A DNA stretch of 64,000 bases from Hysterangium stoloniferum (taxonomy: Eukaryota; Basidiomycota; Agaricomycetes; Hysterangiales; Hysterangiaceae), in contig WHVD01000077.1 of assembly GCA_015178975.1 (NCBI GenBank), forward strand, positions 62,001 through 126,000, written 5' to 3'. A model generated the notes under the pieces. The model worked only from the letters and a program-made list of their open reading frames with translations, was not told where the DNA came from and did not search any database. The translations under genes were made by a program, and so were the position numbers. This document shows positions 55,035 through 64,000 of the stretch, in pieces; within the stretch, counting starts at the first letter, position 1, and each line of letters begins with the position of its first letter.

Positions 55035-56520
55035 AGTTCCCGACACAGCACTTAAAAGTATATCAGATCTCAACTCTGCAACTCACTCATCATGGGTCCC
55101 AAACATAAAGCTGCTGAAGAACCATCCTAACTTCAATCCCCATACTCAACCTGAAACCCAGCTCAGCCAATAGCATCAGCTTCCATTGAAGAATTTACTG
55201 ATGTAGCGAAAGATCCCAACACTCCCAATGAACCAGCTGAAATGATGTTTATCAACTCCATTGTGAAATTCACTGACTATCTTAAATCCACTGAGGAAAG
55301 CAAAGAATAATCCTGCACTGTAGTCAAAGAACCTGAACTATTTACTGGCAAGGGTCTGAAAAAGTCGAAGACTTTCCTTCTCCAATGCTGTTTCAGTTTC
55401 TGTGATTGACCTGCTGCATTCAAGTCTGACAGTCAAAAAGTCAACTTTACACTCCCTTATCTTAAGGATACTGCTCAGGATTGGTTCAAACCCAGACTTT
55501 CCAGATTATCTGATGAGACACCCAGATGGCTCAATGACTGGGACAAATTTGTCAAAGAACTGGAAACTAACTTCAGACCTTACGAACAATCTGGTGATGC
55601 AGAAAATGAACTAATGACAATTAAGATTCAGGACAATCAATGAGTTTCCAATTATCTCATAAAGTTCAATACCCTTGCTGCATGCTGTGGATGTGTTAGG
55701 ATACGTACAGGGCGGGTCTCCGGAGAAACCTGCGGGATATCCGGTAGGACTTGGCTTCAGCTTATAGGCTGTGCCCTCACTAGATCATGTCGTCCAATTT
55801 CATACAGGCGGACGGGAATCCTGGGGAGTCCGGGCAGGGGTCATGGGTCATGAGTCATAAGTCGGAGGTTGTGGGTCGTGAGTCAAGACTGGTGAGAGAG
55901 ATAGATACACCGGAGCCCATGGGCTCCGACTAGTGTGAGCAGTGTGAATCAAGTAGGGTTTAGAGCGGAAAATGTATTAGATTACTGGGGGGAATCTAAG
56001 CCGATTTTCTGACTGGATTGTATGTACAACATCTGCCAGTTTAAATAGACCATGGAGTAAATGACATACCGAATCCAGTAATAATGAAACGAAATGAGCA
56101 AAAGATGAAATGGGAATAGTAAACACCAAATTCGTGTTAGGAATGGGACGGAATGGAGCGGAGTCTGAATAGTGACAAATCATAAACCATAACGGGAAAC
56201 GGAGTGGGAGCAGAGTCTGAATTGTGACAGGCCATTTGACTAAAATGGGAATGGGGCTCGGTTAGAGGGATGACAGGTATTCTGAGTGGGGTCCGGTGAC
56301 TGATGTGCAGGACGAGGTTGGAATTAGACAGAGATGGGGTCCGGTGAGTATTCCGGTGACTGAAACACAACATAACGAAGATGAACGTAGACAAGTCTGA
56401 CGTACGGAGTCCAGTGGGAATTCTGGTGAACTGATAATGGGTGCGTATAGGGTGTGGGTACGTATAAGTTGGTGCCCAGAGTCCGGCAGGATTTCCGGTC
56501 ATAACAGGATGGGATGATTC
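55035..56520 (+). mobile_element. Ty3 group 2 gag fragment G, with solo LTR
   Basis: Gag text of the E/H type: start MGPKHKAAEE, then KKSKTFLLQCCFSFCD, VNFTLPYLKDTAQDWFKP and FVKELETNFRPYEQSGDAEN. It is interrupted by a solo LTR at 55694-56506 and cut for good at 56520 by the 5' LTR of element H, just after a GWDDS codon block. Old, several breaks. Confidence 0.75.
55694..56506 (-). repeat. Solo LTR, group 2 (813 bp), TSD GGATG
   Basis: Plus-strand ends TGTTAGGATACG and CCGGTCATAACA; GGATG at 55689-55693 and 56507-56511. Very close to 12115-12921. Confidence 0.92.
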
Positions 56521-57263
56521 TGTTACAACCATGTCGCAACCCGACGGTCCCCGAGGTTATTGCCACCTATTGACGATTCAAGTCATTGCTCAAGTTCTCA
56601 CATCGGAAGCCGTCAGTTTCCCAACACTGACATATGCCTTTGTGGTGATCAAACTCTGTTTACACCCCCATCAAAATATACTCATACTATCTAGTTAAAC
56701 TCTGATATGTCCCTTTTCATTATGATGATCCGTTCTACACTATGTTTCACACATGTCTATATATACTTGTAACTCTCAGAATTTTTCCTTTTCTCATAAT
56801 CCCACTCTCGGTTAATGCACAGCCACCGAACTAATTGTAACCTTCCTGTTCCTAGTCAAGCTTATTTGTCAATACCGTTTTCTGCTCTTCTCCTAGTTAG
56901 TATTTTCTAGATGCCGAATACTTGTATATGAATCAGTTGTAGTTGTAGTTACTAGGCAATCAGAATATCGACTCAGAATACCCTCTTATGCCTCTAGTAG
57001 TCTCATACTAAGTACTCCACTATCCACCTTCGCATGCGCTCACCCACTCTCAGTCCCCGACCCCTTGGCCTGACACTCGACTTATCCTTCATTTCCGATC
57101 GGTAGTTTTGCTGAAAGGTATTCGTTAGGACTAGTCTTTGCCCATCCGAAATTTAAGGACACCTGATGGATAATTGTGAGGGTGCGGCACATAAGCTGAA
57201 GCCAAGTCCTTCTGATCAGTCCCTGTCGGCCTACCGACATTAGTCAGTTTTCAGTTCTTAACA
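56521..57263 (+). repeat. 5' LTR of element H (743 bp)
   Basis: Starts TGTTACAACCATG and ends AGTTCTTAACA; matches the solo LTR at 27308-28027 throughout. Confidence 0.9.
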
Positions 57264-57300
57264 ATATATTCTGATTTCACACTCGCATTTTCCGTTAATC

Positions 57301-58608
57301 ATGCCTCCAAGAAACAAAGATGCCAAGCCAAGTGGCGAAGCAGAATCTTCCACTCTCAAGTCTCCTTTCCTGTATACAGCCTGAGCTACTCTGAGAACCC
57401 CACAACTAGGAACCTCCAAAGAATCCCACTTTGTGGAAATCAGCAGCAGTGCTGAAGAAGTTACTGAAGCAACCGAACCTGAAGCACCTGAAGGGGATAA
57501 TAATCAATTGGCTCTGGAACCGGAACCCAAGGATGGCGACCAATCCATACCTCAGGCTAGTGGTTCTAAGAAGTCTGCAAAACAAAAACTGGTTCTCGAT
57601 CCCGACGAGACATGGGAATTGTTCTCAGGTACTCTAGGATCCCTTGATGAATTCCTTAAAAACAATACCAAGGAAAAAGAACCTGGGCAAACCCGAGTCA
57701 ACAAACCCGAACCATTTACCAGCTCAAACCCGAAGAAATTGCCAACATTTCTTATGCAATGTCGATTCAACTTTCTGGACTGCCTGGCTGCATGTGCAAC
57801 AGATGACCGAAAGGTAAATTTTGCACTCTTGTACCTTAAGGATTCTGTAGCAGACTGGTTTGAACCCACATTCTCCGGCCTCAGCTCTGAAGATCTGAAT
57901 TGGCTTCATGATTGTGATGCCTTTGTTGAGGAACTCGAAACAAACTTCAGTCCCTATGACCAAACCGGCAACACTGAAACTGCACTTTCTAATCTCAAAA
58001 TGAAAGACACCCAGTGCATCACCAATTACATCATCCAGTTCAACAACCTCACTGCACATTGCGACTGGGGCGATTCGGCCCTCCATTACCAGTTCTACTC
58101 CGGCCTCCCATCTCGCCTCAAAGATGAAGTTTCCAAAGGAGAGACTGGCAAACTGAATACTCTCCCCCTCATGCGTCTAAAGGCCCAAAACATGGATGCT
58201 CAATACTGGGAATGATGCTCGGAAATTAGTCACAAAAACCCATCGGACAAGAAATTATCAGACAATAAGAATACCAACAAGTCTGGTAATCAAAACACCA
58301 ACAATAGTAGCAACTCGAACTCCGATAAGAAGTCCGAAAACAAGGGTTCTAATGACAAAGAAGGCAAGGGCAAACAGTTAAATAAGTCTCAAGATAAAGA
58401 CAAACCCGACTTAACTGGCAAACTCAGCTCTGACGGCAACCTCCTACCACAGGAAAAGCAATGTCAAATGGACAACAACCTTTGCTTGTTGTGCACAGAT
58501 CCTGGACACCGAGTTGCCCCATGGCCGAAGGCCACAAAAGCCCAATTGGCCAATACAGCCATGACCTCACAGCCGGCTAAGCCAGCTGCCGAGTCAAAAA
58601 AAGATTAA
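57301..58608 (+). pseudogene. Element H gag
   Basis: ATG 57301 (MPPRNKDAKPSGEAESS), then an open stretch 57433-58215 with KLPTFLMQCRFNFLDCLAAC, VEELETNFSPYDQTGNTETA and YSGLPSRLKDEVSKGETGK. Next comes an Asn/Lys/Ser-rich linker and a CCHC-like knuckle (CLLCTDPGH) near 58485. Same gag type as E and G. Confidence 0.75.
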
Positions 58609-58625
58609 GCAACTCTCTGGATTCC

Positions 58626-61600
58626 GTGCAGTTGGAGAGTTGCTTTGAATCTCCCCGCACACTGGAAAATTGTCATCTTAACACATCTGCCTTGTATGAT
58701 CCTAATTCCTTGTTCATAAATCTTATTTCGGAACCCCTCAGGAGTCTCACTTTTCGAGCTCTTATAGATTCAGGTTCAACCCATTGTTTTATAGATATGA
58801 GTTTTTCCCAAAAGAATCAGTTAAAAACCCATGCAATAGATCCGATTCCACTCTGACTCTTTGATGGTACCTCAAACTCCATAATCTTGCAAGCCTGAAA
58901 ACTCCAACTTCAGTTCCCGTGTGGAACCTTTCAGACAGTTACATTTTTTGTAACACAGTCGGACCCAAGCTGCTCCGTGGTTCTAGGACATAACTGGCTC
59001 ACCCGCTACAATCCATTGATTGATTGGGTATTGGGCAGTATCCATTTCCGAACCTGTCGGCACCTGATACGACTGGTCCGTTGCCACCTGTTTCGGCAAA
59101 TATGGCCTCTATGGCACTTCTGGCCCCCATGGCAAATCTGAGCTCTCCGCTGCCCATCTCTCTAATAAATGCTGCAGATTTTATGAGAGCCATCAAGTTG
59201 GATGGCTCCCGAGCATTTACAGTCAATGTTAAAGTCGACGAAGTCACCAGTCACTTTGCATACCCAGTGACCAAACCGATTGCAGATTTGGAAGGTGTTC
59301 TAGAAAAATATCATGAATTTGCAGATGTCTTCAGTAAACAAAAAGCTGATCGACTTGCCCCTCACAGGCCTTATGATTTGAAAATTGATATTGAAGAAGG
59401 TTCACATCCACCCCTAGGCCCAGTTTATCCTCTCTCGCAGTCCGAGTTATCAGCTATCTGAGATTTCTTGGATGAACATTTGGCTATAGGATTTATCCGA
59501 CCCTAAAAGTCTCCTTATGGAACCCCTGTCCTATTCGTTCAGAAAAAAGACGGTTCCCTTCGACTTTGTGTTGATTTTCAAGGACTAAATGCGATCACTC
59601 AAAAGGATAAGTACCCATTACCACTAATCTCTGATTTACTCGATGCCCCTTGGAAGGCCCGAATCTATACAAAGATAGACCTCAAGCACACCTATCATTT
59701 GGTTTGGATCGCCGAAGGTGATGAATGGAAAATGGCTTTTTGCACTCGCTATGGCTCCTTTGAATGGTTAGTGATCCCTTTCAGCCTCACCAACACTCCG
59801 TCGGTTTTTCAATGTTTTATCAACAATGTCTTTTCTGACCTCCTCAATATCTTTGTCATTGTGTACTTAGATGACATTCTCATATTCTCTGAAGACCCTA
59901 CACTTCATGATGAACATGTTCATAAAGTTCTCCGAAGACTCTGAAAACATGGTCTTTTGGCGAATGGTAAAAAATGTTCTTTTGATGTTGACACAGTTGA
60001 ATATTTAGGTTTCATGATGGGACCCGACAGTCTCCACATGGACAACTCTAAAATTCAAGTCATTCAAGATTGGCCAGAACCCCGAAAGGTTAAGGATATT
60101 CAGTCCTTTTTAGGCTTCACCAACTTTTATCATCGTTTCATTCACAACTACTCAAAAATTACTGTAATGAATTCAGGGGATTCTCTTAGATAGCTCAATA
60201 TATGCTATAGTGTCACAGAGCTTCAACAATAAAACAAGCAAAGGTCCAGTAATTTAAATACTGATAGATTAATGAGCTGCGCTATTAAGCTTAAACAACT
60301 CAAATCAATGCTTATTTTGATTATTGAAAGGTTCAATAGAACTGTGTATGACTCTTTTAGCAAATAAAAGAACTATTCCTTGAGAATAGGGGCTGGAAGC
60401 TGAATATATGCGCAGTAACTTGGCAGAGACTTGATATAAGAGCTTCGGATTCTTGTATGCGTATTTGTAACTACTAATAGTTATTTAACAAGGTGTTAAA
60501 TAATTTATTAATAGAGAAAATAATATGTATTGGATTATCTGAGTGCTTGTACTTGATTAATTCAATAAACTTAGGGCTGGGCCTTGAGTAATCTAGTATT
60601 GGCAGGGATTTCAGTAAGGATACTTAGATACTTATTGAGTTTATTATCTAATTAATAAGCCTAAGGGGTAGCTGTGAGGCTGGGGAACTTAGATGATTAG
60701 CTAAGTCCAAGAGTTGCTGACAAAGATTCAAGATGCTGCAAGTGTAGGTGCTTGCAGTGAGTGTATCAGACTAAGGCTATTATTGTCCTTAGGATGATGA
60801 GGTAAGCTTCTGTGCTGTACTGTAAAATGTCTGAGAGATATATTGGTTTTATTGGAAACTTGGCCCTCCGTATATACATTTAGATAACTCAATGATTAGC
60901 TAACTATTTAGTTTATGAGGTCATTAGTGAGATCATAATGACCTCATATTCTACTCATTATTTACCCTTTGTTTAACATGTGATTCCCTTCTCTGAGACA
61001 AGGGTTCTAACCTCTTGCTTGAACATGAAGGTTCAAGGCTGCAGTCCTGGGACGGAAGCAAACGATGAGTCGGCGGAACCTAATAATGACTCGAGGAGTC
61101 ACATTCGTGATCTTTGTGACATCCCGAGACTGGAGGCTTATGTAATAAGTCACATGACTCAAAAAATGCGCAAACTAGGCTGCACAAGGTGCCGAAAGGT
61201 AATAACTAAGTAAATAAAATATAAATAATTAGTTAAAAATTATAATAAATTAACTAAGATATAATAGCATAATATGAGTTCATATATGCTATTATTATGC
61301 GAAGTTAAAAGGAATAGAGCCTATATTTCACAATAAAAATATAATAAAAAATACAATAAATTCGAGAAAATATTAATAAATTCAAAGAAAATTAAGAGAA
61401 AATTATGAGATAAAGCTGATACCTCACAATTACCATTCTGCTCACTCATCTTACTCGCAAAGATGCCCTGTGGAATTTCTCCAAAGAATGCCAAACGGCA
61501 TTCCGAGAATTGAAAAGTACATTTACATCTGCCCCTATTTTGTTGCACTGGAAGCCTGACATTCAACTCATTGTGGAAACTGATGCCTCCAATTATGTGC

Positions 61601-63509
61601 TTGCTGCGATATTGTCCATTTTGGACACTGATGGTGAAGTACACCCAGTAGCCTTTTTGTCTCGCACATTTTCGGCACCCAAACTCAACTATGATGTTCA
61701 CAATAAAGAACTACTTGTGATATTCAAAGCTTTCAAAACATGGGGACATTATTTGGAAGGATCGGCTCACCTGATAGATGTTACATATTACTGACCACAA
61801 AAATTTAGTTTACTTTTCAACCACAAAACTGCTCACCTGTCGGCAAGCCTGATGGTCCAAACCTGATGCTATGACTAGACGATGGGATGTCTGTCCTAAA
61901 GAGGGGAGTAGTGACTATGCCACAGTTAATCCACATAATTTCAAGCCTATGTTTTCATTGGAACAACTGTCCGCATCTATCCGAGCCACTTACCTCATTC
62001 ATCCAGTCTTGCGAAGTGTTATTCTTATGGATACTGAGAAATTACATCGAGATATACTATCGGCAATTCCATCAGACCCAGTCACCAAAGCACACCTCGA
62101 TAACCCATCCAACCCCAATTAACCCCAATGGTCACTAGACTCACAAGGTCTCATTAGACTTGACAACCGCATCTATGTACTGGATTCCAATACCCTTCAG
62201 CTGCGAATCCTACAACATAAGCACAACCACCCGATCTCGGGACACTTTGGCCTCACACACTCTTTCACTCATTAGAAGAGAATATACATGGCCTGGCATC
62301 TGAGATTTTGTTAAGCACTATTGCAAATCTTGTACAACATGTTTACACTCTAAATCACAGTGACACAAACCATATGGCCTGCTCAAACAATTACCAATAC
62401 CAGAAAAACCCTGGAACTCGATTTCTATAGATTTCATCGAGCACCTACCGGCATCCAAAGGTCATACAGCAATCCTAGTTGTTGTGGATCAGCTCACGAA
62501 GCAAAGTATTTTCATTCCAACATACAACATGATAACATCTGTACAGTTAGCCGAATTATTTGTCACCCACATATTTTCCAAGCACGGCATTCTGTCGCTT
62601 GTCACATCTGATCATGGATCTGAGTTTGTCTCTCACTTTTTTAGGTCACTTGGAAAAGCACTAGATATGAAATTACATTTCACTTTGGGCTATCACCCGG
62701 AAGGCAACGGCCGAACCGAACACATGAATCAAACTTTGGAACAGTACATTTGTGTCTATTGTAACTATCAACAAGACAATTGGAAATCACTACTACTGCT
62801 AGCCGAATTCGCATATAACAATGCACTGAACGCCACTACTGGCATTTCACCTTTTTTCGCAAACAAAGGCTACAACCCCAATATCGCAATCCACCCAGAA
62901 CACAATCTTGCATCCACCCATGCTCAAGACTTCGTTACAAACCTTGACGAGCTACATCAAGAACTTCGTAAAACTATTGCAATGGCCCAAGAACAATACC
63001 AACGGTCTGCGGACAAAAATCGACTTCCGCCTCCTGATTTCAAGATTGGAGACCAAGTATTCGTTAAAGCCAAGTTTTTCCAAACTACTAGACCCTCTAA
63101 GAAGCTCTCTGAAAAATATTTAGGTCCATTTGAAGTTATAGCACAAGCTGGCATGCTTTCATGGACACTTCGGCTTCCCGACAACATGCGTGCAGTGCAC
63201 CTGGTATTTCACGTATCTATGTTAGAACCATGTGTTGCTAACAAAATACTGGATCGCATACAACCACCACCTCCACCTGTGATTATTGATGGAGAACCCA
63301 AATTTGCGATATCGGAAATCCTAGACTCAAAAATCGATAATCGCCGACACTCATGCAAATTGCTTTATTTGGTTAAATGGGCTGGCTATGAAGGTACAAA
63401 TGAAGAAACTTCATGGATCCTAGCTACAGAGCTCAGCAATGCCTTGGAAATCGTTTTAAGGTTTCACCAAGCCTATCCGAATAAACCCAGTCCTCTAAAT
63501 TCTTTATAA
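58626..63509 (+). pseudogene. Element H protease-pol with chromodomain
   Basis: Protease text TFRALIDSGSTHCFIDM (about 58750-58800), RT pieces at 59520-60160 ([20 protein letters not shown]), RNase H after the insertion (VETDASNYVLAAILSILDTD), and integrase and tail as one open stretch 62484-63509 with GSEFVSHFFRSLGKALDM, HPEGNGRTEHMNQTLEQY and the chromodomain LVKWAGYEGTNEETSWI near its end. Broken overall. Confidence 0.8.
60163..61428. repeat. Long solo LTR (1266 bp), TSD ATTAC, family not recognised
   Basis: Ends TGTAATGAATTC and GATACCTCACA; ATTAC at 60158-60162 and 61429-61433. Pol homology of element H breaks and resumes exactly here. No coding homology inside, and it does not resemble the other LTR families of the window. 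Confidence 0.8.
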
Positions 63510-64000
63510 CTCTCTCATGCGGTATCCAACCTTTTCCCAACTATGCCTTATGTTTCACGCTTTGTTTGTTTTGTTTTAAAATCATTATATTTTTACTATC
63601 TAAAGGTTTCCTCCACAACCTCTCCTTCCTCCCCGGCTTCCAAACCTACCCCTTCACCGACGGCCACCAACACCTCTTCACTGACCTTTTCCAATACCCC
63701 AACTCCAGGACCAACTCCATCGCAACTTGACACTTCCAGATACTGTTCAAGTTGCTCCCCGGGCGACTCAATCATGCTGGTTTGTTTGTCCAACCCAACG
63801 CCCAATAATCACAGTTGCTCGGTTATGAGCCCTTGTTGTCGTAGTGTCTCGAATTGGAACCAAGTTGTCTCCGAAAAATAGGTGCGCATGAGGTGGTTTT
63901 CCTCCTCTAATGCATCGGCCTGCATCAGCACAACCCATCCAATTCAGTTTTCTCAGTGCATTCGGACAACAGTGGTGTAGTTGCTGTGTTGAACAAAGGC
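63510..64000 (-). other. 3' region of element H with antisense ORF-like text
   Basis: Minus-strand text such as MQADALEEENHLMRTYFSET and ESPGEQLEQYLEVSS, followed by a Gly/Val/Glu-rich run (63596-63805), sits where element E has its antisense gene. It does not resemble the Zn2Cys6 protein in the part visible. It could be the end of a different passenger gene whose start lies beyond the window. Confidence 0.35.

Larger units (their letters stand above)
56521..64000 (+). mobile_element. Element H: Ty3 group 2 chromovirus, 3' end beyond window
   Basis: 5' LTR 56521-57263, gag 57301-about 58600, protease about 58700-58830, RT about 59500-60160, a solo LTR insertion (60163-61428), RNase H about 61430-61800, integrase about 62240-63100 and chromodomain to 63509. 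It inserted in gag fragment G. The 3' LTR lies outside. CpG-poor compared with the related solo LTR in element A, so it is an older copy with several breaks. Confidence 0.85.

Overview
The window is a dense graveyard of nested transposable elements. I see no free-standing host gene, tRNA or rRNA. It looks like heterochromatic DNA of a filamentous basidiomycete, probably an agaricomycete. This rests on chromodomain-bearing Ty3/Gypsy elements of two clades, a copia-type gag of UBN2 style, a probable DIRS-type RT scrap, a Tc1 transposase, and a passenger gene with roughly 50-bp GT-AG intron candidates and a Zn2Cys6 motif. The organism call is inference; no marker gene is present.

Two Ty3 groups dominate. 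Group 1 (elements A, B, C, D, L and M) has LTRs starting TGTGA and ending in CA, a PBS reading TGGTGATCTGGGCCGG or close to it, a G-rich PPT, gag, protease, pol ending in a chromodomain, and then an extra sense ORF (here ORF3) in the position where env would lie, with its own TATA box and CT-rich leader. Group 2 (E, G, H and many solo LTRs) has LTRs starting TGTTA and ending TAACA, gag with a CCHC knuckle, a DSGS-type protease, pol and chromodomain. At least element E also carries an antisense gene before the 3' LTR.

Layout: 1-1421 LTR scrap plus copia fragment (-). 1422-6545 Ty3 fragment L, split by a 3.1-kb short-LTR element (2571-5647). 6590-8875 gag fragment M, split by a solo LTR. 8875-12047 element C (-), only ORF3 between LTRs. 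12115-12921 solo LTR. 12927-14434 unassigned, with inverted repeats. 14435-22961 element D (+), carrying two solo LTRs and an 808-bp MITE. 22962-25438 and 35831-37715 element B (+), split by element A. 25439-35830 element A (-), 10.4 kb, TSD ATCAC, 638-bp LTRs about 1.4% diverged, itself carrying a solo LTR. 37716-49633 a giant inverted-repeat (foldback) element, whose left arm holds the complete Ty3 element E (38161-46314, TSD GTAGG). 49634-55034 a patchwork of ORF3 pieces, MITE, DIRS-like scrap, LTR pieces and a Tc1 relic. 55035-56520 gag fragment G with a solo LTR. 56521-64000 element H, running off the window and carrying a 1.27-kb solo LTR.

The insertions give a relative clock. Copy H post-dates G, A post-dates B, a solo LTR post-dates A, and E post-dates the foldback element. 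Eight solo LTRs with matching 5-bp TSDs against two complete elements point to strong loss by LTR-LTR recombination. The most unusual content is ORF3 with its own promoter, the antisense Zn2Cys6 gene of E, and the foldback element with a duplicated coding-like block in its arms.
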